DNA from: CAYFQB01 sp964345225
Lineage (GTDB): Bacteria > Nitrospirota > Thermodesulfovibrionia > Thermodesulfovibrionales > UBA6898
Direction of reading: 5' to 3'
NCBI GenBank assembly: GCA_964345225.1
Contig: CAYFQB010000005.1
Coordinates: 1 to 21,711, forward strand
DNA: 21,711 nt
Shown: positions 1 to 6,330 of the stretch, piece after piece
How the letters are laid out: every line of letters starts with the position of its first letter
Numbering within the stretch: the first letter of the stretch is position 1
Notes under the pieces: generated by a model
The model's database searches: none
Told to the model about the DNA's origin: nothing
The model's input: only the letters and a program-made list of their open reading frames with translations
Program-made: the position numbers and the translations under genes

Positions 1-103
1 TTTTGTTTAACTTTTTTGCCTTAATAATCTTTAGTGCACGTTCGAAATATACATCCGTTATCTTACCTTCTATGATTTCCCGAGGATCTGCAATATGGAA
101 CAT
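1..103 (-). CDS. pncB: Nicotinate phosphoribosyltransferase, N-terminal fragment (runs off the left edge)
   Basis: Only the first 34 codons are in the window. The minus strand reads MFHIADPREIIEGKITDVYF and continues into a basic helix, which resembles the N-terminus of nicotinate phosphoribosyltransferases (the IADPxEIxxGxxTDVYF pattern). The start is well supported: an AGGAGG sits 4 bases before the ATG at 103. The family converts nicotinate and PRPP to nicotinate mononucleotide in the cytoplasm (NAD salvage). The gene upstream on the same strand is a nicotinamidase-like hydrolase that would supply nicotinate, which supports the call. The gap between the two is 189 bases and carries hexamer repeats, so an operon is possible but not certain. 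With so little protein visible the family call rests on the N-terminal motif and the neighbour. Confidence 0.7.
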   Translation of the reverse strand, partial: MFHIADPREIIEGKITDVYFERALKIIKAKKLNK

Positions 104-220
104 AATTCCTCCTGTAAAAAAGTCAAGTGTCTTGCGTCTTTCGGCAACGAAGCCAGTATCGTCCAGCGCTTACGTCTTATGTCCCACAGTAGGATAACCT
201 ACGTGGTTTCATGTTTTTAA

Positions 221-271
221 CGTTACCGTTGGACGCCTCACGATACGGGCATCTTAACCGTAACCGTTACC
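221..271. repeat. Degenerate CGTAAC/CGTTAC hexamer repeats
   Basis: The gap between the nicotinamidase and pncB (104-292) has CGTTACCGTT at 221-230 and TTAACCGTAACCGTTACC near 254-271, with a 6-base period. The stretch GGGCATCTTAACCG resembles the right end of the hairpin repeat at 5026-5095 and 13721-13788 (GGGCATCGTAACCG), so this may be a decayed third copy lacking the hairpin. I see no gene or clear promoter in the rest of this gap. Confidence 0.6.
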
Positions 272-292
272 TCTGAAACCCCAATATATCAC

Positions 293-817
293 CTATACTA
301 TCCTAACCCCCAGTACATTTTTCATAATTCTCAATGCAGCATCATGGTCTTCTTTTGTAATTCCAGCTACTCCGTTCTTCACAACAGTTACCTTATAATC
401 TCTCAATACAGCATCAGATGCAGTAAACATAATACATATTTGCGTAACACAACCTGTAAGTCTCAATGAATTAATTCCCATTTTTTTCAAAATACCATGA
501 AGCTTTGTATTATAGAAACCTGAGTATGTCTTTTTTTCAATTACTATATCCCCTTTCACTGGCTTTAATTCTTTAACTACATCTGCCCCCTTTGTCCCTT
601 TAACCGCATGAGGCGGCCATCCGAATTTTGAGAATTCCACGTCATCCCGCCTGTGAGCGTCACAGATATATATAACAGGTTTTTTACCAGCTCTCGCTTT
701 ACGTATCTCTTTCTTTATCCCTGGAATAACTTTTCTTGTCTCCGGGACTTCAAGAGGGGCACCCTTTAAAACAAAATCATTAAGCATATCGATAATTAAA
801 AGTGCCTCTTTAGACAT
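293..817 (-). CDS. Nicotinamidase / isochorismatase-family cysteine hydrolase
   Basis: This is a 174-residue single-domain protein of the isochorismatase fold. The likely catalytic triad is visible: Asp10 in LLIIDMLNDF, Lys95 in the IVIEKKTYSGFYNT segment, and Cys128 in TGCVTQICI. The GCVTxxC nucleophile elbow and cis-peptide region are typical. In the nicotinamidase branch the enzyme deamidates nicotinamide to nicotinate, and a probable pncB gene next downstream favours that role. Other amidases of the family remain possible because metal-site residues cannot be assigned confidently by eye. The start is taken at the ATG at 817, since a GGAGG lies 5 bases upstream. A TTG 12 bases further up lies before that ribosome site and is not needed. 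Length fits the family (about 170-210). Confidence 0.82.
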   Translation of the reverse strand: MSKEALLIIDMLNDFVLKGAPLEVPETRKVIPGIKKEIRKARAGKKPVIYICDAHRRDDVEFSKFGWPPHAVKGTKGADVVKELKPVKGDIVIEKKTYSGFYNTKLHGILKKMGINSLRLTGCVTQICIMFTASDAVLRDYKVTVVKNGVAGITKEDHDAALRIMKNVLGVRIV

Positions 818-867
818 TTCAACCTCCAAGAATCAGAGTATGGAGATCCACGGGCAATCCTCCATGC

Positions 868-893
868 CGCAGACAGGACCGTGGTCCTCTGCG
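868..893. repeat. GC-rich perfect hairpin
   Basis: CGCAGA (868-873) pairs with TCTGCG (888-893), and GGACC (876-880) pairs with GGTCC (883-887), with CA unpaired on the left and a GT apex. ATCCAC (846-851) and GTGGAT (897-902) form a further outer pairing. There is no T-run on either side, so it does not look like a standard terminator. It lies upstream of the nicotinamidase start on the minus strand and beside the larger foldback at 926-1100. Confidence 0.7.
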
Positions 894-925
894 TAGGTGG
901 ATAGATATAACCAGGATATATTTAT

Positions 926-1100
926 AAGCAGTGCTGGCTTGAGCGATATCGATATTTTTCGGTAACAGTTCTTAGTGAAATGAAGCGGCCACAGACTCGA
1001 CTGTCTGAACCCCGATACGTCGGGGTGAGTTTCGAGTCTGTAGCGGAATAAGTTTAGAACTGTCGAAAAATATCGCAGTAAGCGAAAGATAGTACTGCTT
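926..1100. repeat. Long imperfect inverted repeat (foldback element, about 175 bp)
   Basis: Five arm pairs are nested in order. AAGCAGTGCT (926-935) pairs with AGTACTGCTT (1091-1100) with one mismatch. CGATATTTTTCG (950-961) pairs with CGAAAAATATCG (1064-1075). ACAGTTCT (965-972) pairs with AGAACTGT (1056-1063). ACAGACTCGA (991-1000) pairs with TCGAGTCTGT (1032-1041). ACCCCGA (1009-1015) pairs with TCGGGGT (1020-1026) around a TACG loop. This fills the gene-free stretch 818-1159. It could be a MITE-like insertion, a structured RNA or a large cruciform. A minus-strand open frame of about 100 codons here follows the palindrome and is not considered a gene. Confidence 0.8.
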
Positions 1101-1159
1101 ATTAAACCATTACATCTGGGTCTCGCTATCTCTTTCATTAACATAATTATCTTATACTG

Positions 1160-1648
1160 TTAATCTATTTTAAATTTTCTCTTCAAAGCCTTCTCAACAG
1201 GCTCTGGAACAAGCCTCCTGACATTACCTCCAAAAGAGGCAATCTCTTTGACAATCGTTGATGTCAAAAACGAATATTCCTCATTCGGCATCATGAAGAC
1301 AGTCTCGATTTCAGGGTTCATTCTTCTGTTCATAAGAGCCATCTGAAGCTCATACTCAAAATCAGATATAGCCCTCAGTCCCCTGATAATAGCCACCCCT
1401 TTTTTACTTTTGACATATTCAACAAGAAGCCCGTCAAAAAGCTCGACCTTAACCCTGTTGTAACTTCCCAGCGATTTTCGAAGCATGGAGAGCCTTTCTT
1501 TAACAGTAAAAAGCGGTTTTCTCTTAGGACTTGGTGCAAGGGCAACTATAACTTCATCAAAAATCACAAGGCCTCTCTCTATAAGGTCAAGATGGCCATT
1601 GGTAAAAGGATCAAAAGTTCCGGGATAAATTGCAATTCTTTTACTCAT
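1160..1648 (-). CDS. coaD: Phosphopantetheine adenylyltransferase
   Basis: CoaD transfers AMP from ATP to 4'-phosphopantetheine, giving dephospho-CoA, the penultimate step of CoA synthesis in the cytoplasm. The 162-residue protein has the nucleotidyltransferase signature near the N-terminus (YPGTFDPFTNGH, with the TxxH motif at residues 16-19), the RGLRAISDFEYE substrate segment in the middle, and the LTSTIVKEI motif matching the family's ISSTxxKE near residues 127-136. Length is normal (about 160). Its ATG overlaps the stop of rsmD by one base (TAATG), so the two are probably translationally coupled. This rsmD-coaD pairing is common in bacteria. Confidence 0.97.
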   Translation of the reverse strand: MSKRIAIYPGTFDPFTNGHLDLIERGLVIFDEVIVALAPSPKRKPLFTVKERLSMLRKSLGSYNRVKVELFDGLLVEYVKSKKGVAIIRGLRAISDFEYELQMALMNRRMNPEIETVFMMPNEEYSFLTSTIVKEIASFGGNVRRLVPEPVEKALKRKFKID

Positions 1649-2220
1649 TATTGCTTCCTGTATAACGTCAGCATTGTATCGCCATACTTATAATTTTTAA
1701 CGAACTTGAGAGATTGTGTATCCTGAGGCAAAACAGATTTAGAGCGGTGCTCAACAATCAGGCAGCCCCCTTTCCTCAAAACATCATACTCATTCAACAA
1801 TCTAAGGACTTTACCTGTCTCATCTGATGAATATGGTGGATCTGCAAAAATGATGTCAAAGGTCGCTCCTGCTACTGATGCCCTTTTCAGAAAATACTCT
1901 GCTCTTTCTCTATAAACATGCGACATTTCATTAGCCTTTATCTCCTTAATATAGTTCATGATAGCCTTTGAGCGGATATAATTATTCTCCACAAGAAAAA
2001 CCTTTTCAGCACCCCTTGACAGAGCCTCGATTCCTACTGCTCCAGTTCCCGCGTACAGGTCAAGAAACGCAGCTCCTTTTATATCATCCTGCAAGATATC
2101 AAAGATTGCTTCTCTGACCTTAGCGGAAGTTGGCCTTAGTTCATTTCCCCTGGATTTTACTGAAAAAGCCTTCTTAAAGGCAACCCTCCTGCCCTTTAAC
2201 CAGCCACCTGAAATTTTCAA
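1648..2220 (-). CDS. rsmD: 16S rRNA (guanine(966)-N2)-methyltransferase
   Basis: RsmD methylates G966 (E. coli numbering) of 16S rRNA in the assembling 30S subunit, using S-adenosylmethionine. The 190-residue protein shows the family N-terminus (ISGGWLKGRR), the RPTSAKVREAIFDIL segment, a Rossmann SAM-binding motif I (FLDLYAGTGAVGIEALSRGA) and the catalytic DPPY motif in FADPPYSS around residues 126-129. Length is typical. It is the first gene of the rsmD-coaD pair and ends with a one-base overlap into coaD. A possible promoter lies about 45 bases upstream at 2265-2293. Confidence 0.95.
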   Translation of the reverse strand: MKISGGWLKGRRVAFKKAFSVKSRGNELRPTSAKVREAIFDILQDDIKGAAFLDLYAGTGAVGIEALSRGAEKVFLVENNYIRSKAIMNYIKEIKANEMSHVYRERAEYFLKRASVAGATFDIIFADPPYSSDETGKVLRLLNEYDVLRKGGCLIVEHRSKSVLPQDTQSLKFVKNYKYGDTMLTLYRKQ

Positions 2221-2264
2221 AACGTAACCTCAAAGAGTCAGTCATTATTTTATTCTTAATTTCT

Positions 2265-2293
2265 ATATTACTACAGCAATGGTATTGCTTCAA
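2265..2293 (-). promoter_or_regulatory. Possible sigma-70 promoter for rsmD-coaD
   Basis: On the minus strand TTGAAG (2293-2288) is followed after 17 bases by TAATAT (2270-2265). Both boxes are imperfect, and the leader to the rsmD ATG would be about 40 bases. This is a weak, by-eye prediction. Confidence 0.35.
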
Positions 2294-2328
2294 GGTAAGT
2301 GTTCAGGAGAGTTTTACAGGGATAACAA

Positions 2329-2814
2329 TCAATCAGGGAACATAAGTTTTTTGAATATCTCTCTTTCCTGTTTATTCAGGTTCTTCCAGAACCTCGTCCG
2401 TTCCAGGGATTTCATCCTTTCATCTGCTGGTTTTTCCCTAATTTTATTATATTTTTTTCTTATCTCCTTCTCATTCTCAGGCGGCAGTGAATCAACTGCT
2501 TTAAGCCTCTCGTTAACCTGTTTCCTGCCCGATGGATTGAGGTTCTTATAAGCCTTAAATCTCTTTTTCAGTTTTTGTTTTTCTTCAGGTGAGAGCTTAT
2601 TGTAGTTCTTATAGTTTCTCTTTGTCCTTTCTTTTGAATCAACCGGTTGGGATTTCCATCCTTTATAAATCTCGATAATCCTGCCCCTCTCCTTGGGAGA
2701 CATGGATTTCCACTCAACCCTGTTCTTTTTTACAGACGGCTCCTCAGCATTTGAATTTGCCGCCAGGATTGAAAACAGGCAGATAATTATAATTAAAAAT
2801 AATAACTTCTTCAT
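2329..2814 (-). CDS. Small secreted basic protein with DUF3106-like repeats
   Basis: This 161-residue protein has an N-terminal signal peptide (MKK, about 15 hydrophobic residues, then a probable cleavage near ANSNA-EE), so it should be exported to the periplasm. The mature part is very Lys/Glu/Arg-rich and helical. It has repeating units of the form (L/M)SPxE(R/K)xxxxxxYKxWK, for example SMSPKERGRIIEIYKGWK and KLSPEEKQKLKKRFKAYK, then NLNPSGRKQ and SLPPENEKE. This is the look of DUF3106 proteins, whose function is not established. Its ATG overlaps the anti-sigma factor stop (ATGA), so it is part of the sigma/anti-sigma unit. It could be an envelope-stress sensor or target, loosely recalling how CpxP-like helical periplasmic proteins accompany envelope-stress regulators. 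That analogy is inference. Confidence 0.72.
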   Translation of the reverse strand: MKKLLFLIIIICLFSILAANSNAEEPSVKKNRVEWKSMSPKERGRIIEIYKGWKSQPVDSKERTKRNYKNYNKLSPEEKQKLKKRFKAYKNLNPSGRKQVNERLKAVDSLPPENEKEIRKKYNKIREKPADERMKSLERTRFWKNLNKQEREIFKKLMFPD

Positions 2815-3350
2815 GTAGTTATAAAATCCAGAGAACTGCTTTTATCGTTGTTTTTCTTTTCCTGCACCTCTTCTACTAAAGGAAGATAATCAATTTTCTT
2901 TAACAAATCAAGTGTATCGTAGAATTCTTTTTCCTGAAACAGTTGAAGGTTCGTGATAATCTCTTCCTCATCAACGTGCTTCATAGCATTTGTGACCTGA
3001 ACAGAGGGTTCTTCTGTCCTTGCCATCATATCTTTCTTATGACCTTCGTTACCATAGAATAAAAAGATACCTATGGCTATAAGAAAAACAGCAGCTGCTG
3101 GCAAAGCTATTTTCAGCCACCTGACAGATTTTTCTCTTTTTATTGTTTTAAGTATGTTACTTTCAAGGTGTACAGGAGGTTCTAATTCCTCCCATAAATC
3201 CAGTGCTTTCCATGCATTCAACAGCCTTCTGTATTCATAATTGCAGAGCTGGCACTCTTTTATGTGGTTTTTGACTGAGAGAGCCTGGTCTTCACTAAGT
3301 TCCCCATCAATATATGCCGAGAGGCTGTCCTTTACCCATTGACAGTTCAT
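2811..3350 (-). CDS. Membrane-anchored zinc-binding anti-sigma factor (ZAS / zf-HC2 type)
   Basis: The first 40 residues form an anti-sigma zinc-finger domain with Cys3 and the H-x3-C-x2-C motif (His29, Cys33, Cys36) in KNHIKECQLC. About 45 linker residues follow, then one membrane segment at roughly residues 78-100 (LPAAAVFLIAIGIFLFY), and a C-terminal part of about 80 residues that would lie outside the membrane. This architecture binds an ECF sigma factor on the cytoplasmic side and releases it on an envelope or redox signal. The start is placed at the second ATG (3350), 7 bases after GGAGG; the first ATG directly abuts the ribosome site. The gene follows the sigma factor by 34 bases and overlaps the DUF3106-like gene by ATGA. 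The cognate sigma is almost certainly its neighbour. Confidence 0.88.
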   Translation of the reverse strand: MNCQWVKDSLSAYIDGELSEDQALSVKNHIKECQLCNYEYRRLLNAWKALDLWEELEPPVHLESNILKTIKREKSVRWLKIALPAAAVFLIAIGIFLFYGNEGHKKDMMARTEEPSVQVTNAMKHVDEEEIITNLQLFQEKEFYDTLDLLKKIDYLPLVEEVQEKKNNDKSSSLDFITT

Positions 3351-3384
3351 AACCATCCCTCCATTATATTAAACCATATATAAA

Positions 3385-3945
3385 TCATTTGGTTTCCTCT
3401 TTAAGGCCTCCTAATTCCTTGGAAAGTATTTCTTTAGCCCTATGAACCCTTAATTTTACTGCATTAACAGAGCAATCGAGAATTTTTGCAATTTCCTCGT
3501 ACGAAAGGCCTTTCAATTTCTGAAGAACAACAGCAATCCGCAGGTTCTCAGGAAGGCCATTAACAGCCTTAATAACCCTTTCTCTTATCTGTTCCTTTGA
3601 AAAAATTTCTGATGGGTCATCTCCCTTTGCGGGTATCTCGGGTATTTCTTCGTCATCAAAATGAACTACATCAGCAGATCGTTTTTTTCTAATTGCATTG
3701 AAGCAGAGGTTTTTTACTATAGTATAGAGCCATGTGGTAAACTTCGCCTCGGGACTGTATGTCTTTGAAGCCCTGTAGACCCTTATAAAAACTTCCTGTG
3801 TAATGTCTTCTGCCTCTCCTTCATCATTCAAAAATTTATAGGCAATATTATATACAGAACGCTTGTGTCTGGCCAAAAGCAGTTCAAATGCCTTTGTATC
3901 ACCTTCTTTAACACGCAGCATTAAGACTATATCAGTATCTTCCAC
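3385..3945 (-). CDS. ECF-family RNA polymerase sigma factor (RpoE-like)
   Basis: This is a 186-residue two-domain sigma factor. Sigma region 2 occupies roughly residues 10-90: AFELLLARHKRSVYNIAYKF, then the DITQEVFIRVYRA core-binding helix, then FTTWLYTIVKNLC for the -10 element. A short acidic linker follows. Region 4 lies near residues 125-175 with the helix-turn-helix GLSYEEIAKILDCSVNAVKL followed by RVHRAKEIL. It recruits RNA polymerase to a small regulon, and the anti-sigma factor immediately downstream should control it. The start codon is GTG at 3945, with AGG 6 bases upstream, and begins 2 bases after the purN stop. This implies translational coupling to a purine gene, an unexpected partner. 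No cognate promoter motif could be recognised. Confidence 0.93.
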   Translation of the reverse strand: MEDTDIVLMLRVKEGDTKAFELLLARHKRSVYNIAYKFLNDEGEAEDITQEVFIRVYRASKTYSPEAKFTTWLYTIVKNLCFNAIRKKRSADVVHFDDEEIPEIPAKGDDPSEIFSKEQIRERVIKAVNGLPENLRIAVVLQKLKGLSYEEIAKILDCSVNAVKLRVHRAKEILSKELGGLKEETK

Positions 3946-3947
3946 AT

Positions 3948-4604
3948 TTAACCTGGGATAGGAGGATTTACTATGTTATTTTCATCAGGAACTATCCCTT
4001 TAATCTTCACTTTTCGTCCAATCACTTCTAATCTTCCCTCTGAAAACAACTTTATTGCTGCAGGATAGATTTTATGCTCAAGTTTCAGAATTCTTTCAGA
4101 TAAAGTATCCTCTGTATCGTCGTCATTGACATGAACGGCTGCCTGTATTATTACCGGGCCTGTGTCCATTCCTTCATCCACAAAATGCACAGTACATCCC
4201 GATATCTTTACTCCATAATCATTTGCCTGTTTCTGTCCATGAAATCCCGGAAAAGAGGGTAGCAGGGCAGGATGTATATTCATTATCTTATTAGTAAAAC
4301 CATCTATCAATGGTTTACCGACAATGCGCATAAAACCGGCAAGCACAATCAGTCCAACTTCCCTATTCTGCAATTTAATTGCAATGTTCCTGTAATAGTC
4401 ATCCTTAGAGTTGAACTGCTTGGGCATCATTATAAGGTATTCTATGCCATGTTTTTTTGCTCTTTCAATTGCAAAGGCATCCGGGTTGTCAGTTATTAAT
4501 AAACTTATTTCTGCGTTTAAATATCCCGATGCAACAGAATCAATTATAGACTGAAAATTAGAGCCACGGCCTGATGCAAGCACACTTATCTTAAGTTTTT
4601 TCAT
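3948..4604 (-). CDS. purN: Phosphoribosylglycinamide formyltransferase (10-formyl-THF dependent)
   Basis: PurN transfers a formyl group from 10-formyltetrahydrofolate to GAR in purine synthesis. The 218-residue protein shows the N-terminal ISVLASGRGSNFQSI motif, GFMRIVGKPLID, and the catalytic block MNIHPALLPSFPGFHGQKQA, where the Asn-His pair acts. GCTVHFVDEGMDTGPVI carries the conserved Asp. Length is slightly above the usual ~200, because of a C-terminal tail of about 20 residues rich in Pro, Asn and Ile. The ATG has a strong site (AGGAGGGGAG) immediately upstream. It uses the product of the formate-THF ligase encoded at 11888-13660. It heads the unit that continues into the ECF sigma factor. 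Confidence 0.96.
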   Translation of the reverse strand: MKKLKISVLASGRGSNFQSIIDSVASGYLNAEISLLITDNPDAFAIERAKKHGIEYLIMMPKQFNSKDDYYRNIAIKLQNREVGLIVLAGFMRIVGKPLIDGFTNKIMNIHPALLPSFPGFHGQKQANDYGVKISGCTVHFVDEGMDTGPVIIQAAVHVNDDDTEDTLSERILKLEHKIYPAAIKLFSEGRLEVIGRKVKIKGIVPDENNIVNPPIPG

Positions 4605-4762
4605 CTCCCCTCCTTGGAATCATTTAAAATGAAGTTCTAAAATTTTCTTAAAATTAAAATGTCGGATACAATCATTCTTCTAATTATTCAATAAATAAAG
4701 TTTATCAATAATAAGCCTTTTTATACAACCTGATACCTGCGGCAGGGAGTCAATATCGCAAA

Positions 4763-4790
4763 GCGCATAGAGCATGGCGCAGGGCGCAGG
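4763..4790. repeat. Heptanucleotide repeat, GCGCATA/GCGCAGG family
   Basis: Four consecutive 7-base units: GCGCATA, GAGCATG, GCGCAGG, GCGCAGG. The stretch TACGCTATGCGCTATGCG at 4941-4958 reads on the minus strand as CGCATAG units, i.e. the same family in the other orientation. The preceding part of this gap (4605-4762) is AT-rich, and I see nothing definite in it beyond the purN ribosome site. Confidence 0.75.
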
Positions 4791-4808
4791 GAGAAAAGAA
4801 CTAAACAA

Positions 4809-4878
4809 AGTAGGGAGTAGGCAGTAGGAACGAAAAAGCAAAAAGTAGGAAGTAAGCAGTAGGGAGTAAGCAGTAAGG
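4809..4878. repeat. Heptanucleotide repeat array, AGTAGGN/AGTAAGN family
   Basis: Three units at 4809-4829 (AGTAGGG, AGTAGGC, AGTAGGA) and five at 4844-4878 (AGTAGGA, AGTAAGC, AGTAGGG, AGTAAGC, AGTAAGG). The intervening 14 bases equal two units, so the 7-base register is kept across the array. The same units recur at 15492-15512. Confidence 0.85.
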
Positions 4879-4885
4879 ACGATAG

Positions 4886-4958
4886 ACGTAACCGAAAACC
4901 GAAACGGGCCTCGTAACCGTGACCGTAAGACGTAATTAATTACGCTATGCGCTATGCG
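4886..4958. repeat. Hexamer (CGTAAC-type) repeat followed by inverted GCGCATA-type heptads
   Basis: GACGTAACCGAAAACCGAAA and then CGTAACCGTGACCGTAAGAC show a degenerate 6-base period. TACGCTATGCGCTATGCG at 4941-4958 holds two 7-base units that are the reverse complement of the array at 4763-4790. The junction of two families is immediate, as elsewhere in this gap. Confidence 0.65.
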
Positions 4959-4975
4959 AAAATAGTTTCTTTAGT

Positions 4976-5020
4976 TTAAACCGGATAAACTAGATAAACA
5001 AAACAAACCAGACAAACCAG
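4976..5020. repeat. Nonanucleotide tandem repeat, ACAAACCAG family
   Basis: Five 9-base units in perfect register: TTAAACCGG, ATAAACTAG, ATAAACAAA, ACAAACCAG, ACAAACCAG. On the minus strand the unit reads CTGGTTTGT. All three codon positions stay in phase but no long open frame uses it, so it is not coding. Confidence 0.85.
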
Positions 5021-5025
5021 ATTAC

Positions 5026-5095
5026 GAAGCGGGCCCTGTAAAGTAGAAAAGCTTACTTGACAGGGCGGGCGTCGTTACCGTAACCGTTTGACGAG
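5026..5095. repeat. Dispersed hairpin repeat, copy A
   Basis: The core is a hairpin at 5033-5066: GCCCTGT (5033-5039) pairs with ACAGGGC (5060-5066), and after one mismatch AAGTA (5041-5045) pairs with TACTT (5054-5058), with an 8-base loop. It is followed by GGGCGTCGTTACCGTAACCG. Copy B at 13721-13788 is nearly identical over about 60 bases (one base longer in the loop). The repeat lies downstream of the SurA-like gene, within a 528-bp gap with no gene. Confidence 0.85.
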
Positions 5096-5132
5096 TTTAT
5101 ATGTGCTATGCAACCAGTAATGAATTTTGTAC

Positions 5133-6089
5133 TTAAAGTCTAATCTCTATAAAAGATTTCTCTCTGAGACCCTTTATCCATTTATTATATCTTTCCATAA
5201 AAATTTCGTCTCTCAGCTTTTCCCTGACTTCTTCCCTTATATTATCCTGATCTTTATGCTCTATTTTTTCACCAAACTTTATTATATGAAGCCCTCTGTC
5301 GGTCCAGAATGGACTGCTGACTTCACCGGGTTCTAATTTAGATAATATCTCTCTAAATTCCTTATTAAGATCATCCTCTTTTAAAAAGCCTAAATCTCCA
5401 CCGCTGCCGGCTGAAGGGTCTTCAGAATATTCTTTTGCAAGATTTTCAAAAATTTCACCGTCTTTTAACTTATTAAGTACAAGAGCTGCCTTTTCTTCAA
5501 TATTACTTCTATCATTATCATCTTCCGTTTTCCTGAAAAAAATCTGATAAATTCTGTATAAATCGGCTTTTTCAAACATTTCCTTATTCTTTTCAATATA
5601 CCCTTTAATCTCATCCTCCGAGATTACCGTCTTGCTTCTTACCATATAGTTGATAATCTTTTTTAAAATTATTTGTTCCAGTAACCTCTTACTGTATTCT
5701 GCAAATGTGTATCCTTCTTTTTCCAGAGACTCGATAAAATCAGAGTCTGTCATTGTATATTTCCTTTTTATATTTTCGATAGCCTCTTTGAGTTCTTTAT
5801 CAGTTGCTCCTATGCCCATCCTCCTGGCTTCCTGTAACTGAAGTTTTATATTTATAAACTTCTCAAGGAAGATCGCCTCATTTTCTTTAAAAATCTTTCT
5901 CCGCTCCTCTTCGCTTAATTCTTTTAATTTGGGGGAGGCATCTATCTCCATATTCCTGTATAATTCACTCCACGTGATAACCTCCTTATTGACTACAGCA
6001 ACCACCCTGTCCAGCAGAACAGCCGCAAAAGAAGATGCAGAAAAGATAAGAATAAAGAAGATAGAAAATATTAATTTAAATCTAAGCAT
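5133..6089 (-). CDS. surA: SurA-like periplasmic peptidyl-prolyl cis-trans isomerase (parvulin)
   Basis: The 318-residue protein starts with a signal peptide (MLRFK, a hydrophobic run, then SSFA-A) and goes on to the SurA N-terminal chaperone domain (LLDRVVAVVNKEVITWSEL, then long amphipathic helices to about residue 165). A single parvulin rotamase domain follows, roughly residues 175-270, with AKEYSEDPSAGSGGDLGFL, LEPGEVSSPFWTDRGLHIIK and the usual closing strands. A C-terminal helix returns to the chaperone domain. SurA homologues fold outer-membrane proteins in the periplasm. E. coli SurA has two parvulin domains; one is common in other phyla. The start is set at the ATG at 6089, 7 bases after GGAGG. 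An earlier in-frame codon (6134) would put 15 extra residues before the signal peptide and is rejected. Confidence 0.9.
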   Translation of the reverse strand: MLRFKLIFSIFFILIFSASSFAAVLLDRVVAVVNKEVITWSELYRNMEIDASPKLKELSEEERRKIFKENEAIFLEKFINIKLQLQEARRMGIGATDKELKEAIENIKRKYTMTDSDFIESLEKEGYTFAEYSKRLLEQIILKKIINYMVRSKTVISEDEIKGYIEKNKEMFEKADLYRIYQIFFRKTEDDNDRSNIEEKAALVLNKLKDGEIFENLAKEYSEDPSAGSGGDLGFLKEDDLNKEFREILSKLEPGEVSSPFWTDRGLHIIKFGEKIEHKDQDNIREEVREKLRDEIFMERYNKWIKGLREKSFIEIRL

Positions 6090-6262
6090 TTCAATACCTC
6101 CAGAGTCTATATAATATATCCTAAAATTTTTCATTTATTCCACACAAAATTATTTACCCCGTGAAATGAGCCTCAAGCTAGCACATGCATGACCATTTGA
6201 CTTGCGGTGCGTCCTGGGTACTTGTGTTAACGTTGATCCTTCAGCAGGAAAACTTAACAATT

Positions 6263-6311
6263 TATAAACTTATATGAAAGTTTATATATTTTTATTAAAA
6301 TATTTAATAAA
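6263..6311. promoter_or_regulatory. Two perfect palindromes upstream of the formate dehydrogenase promoter
   Basis: TATAAACTT (6263-6271) and AAGTTTATA (6278-6286) form a 9-bp perfect inverted repeat with a 6-base spacer. TTTATTAAA (6291-6299) and TTTAATAAA (6303-6311) form another with a 3-base spacer. They lie 20-68 bases upstream of the -35 box at 6331, an activator-like position. The regulator cannot be named. The rest of the divergent gap (6090-6390) shows no gene. A GC-richer patch at about 6165-6245 is unexplained. Confidence 0.55.
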
Positions 6312-6330
6312 TAAACTGACTTTGATTTCC

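Noticed and set aside
3..197. Plus-strand open frame of 64 codons at the left edge
   Set aside because: It is antisense to the pncB start, which has a strong ribosome site and a recognisable protein motif.
833..1144. Minus-strand open frame of 103 codons in the gap between coaD and the nicotinamidase gene
   Set aside because: It coincides with the foldback and hairpin structures, has no ribosome site or protein-like composition, and is explained by the inverted repeat.
4809..4878. CRISPR array
   Set aside because: Units are 7 bases long and contiguous, with no spacers of 25-45 bases and no cas genes nearby.
4605..5132. Possible small RNA or tRNA gene in the gap
   Set aside because: No cloverleaf, T-loop motif or clear promoter-terminator pair is visible; the content is repeats and AT-rich DNA.
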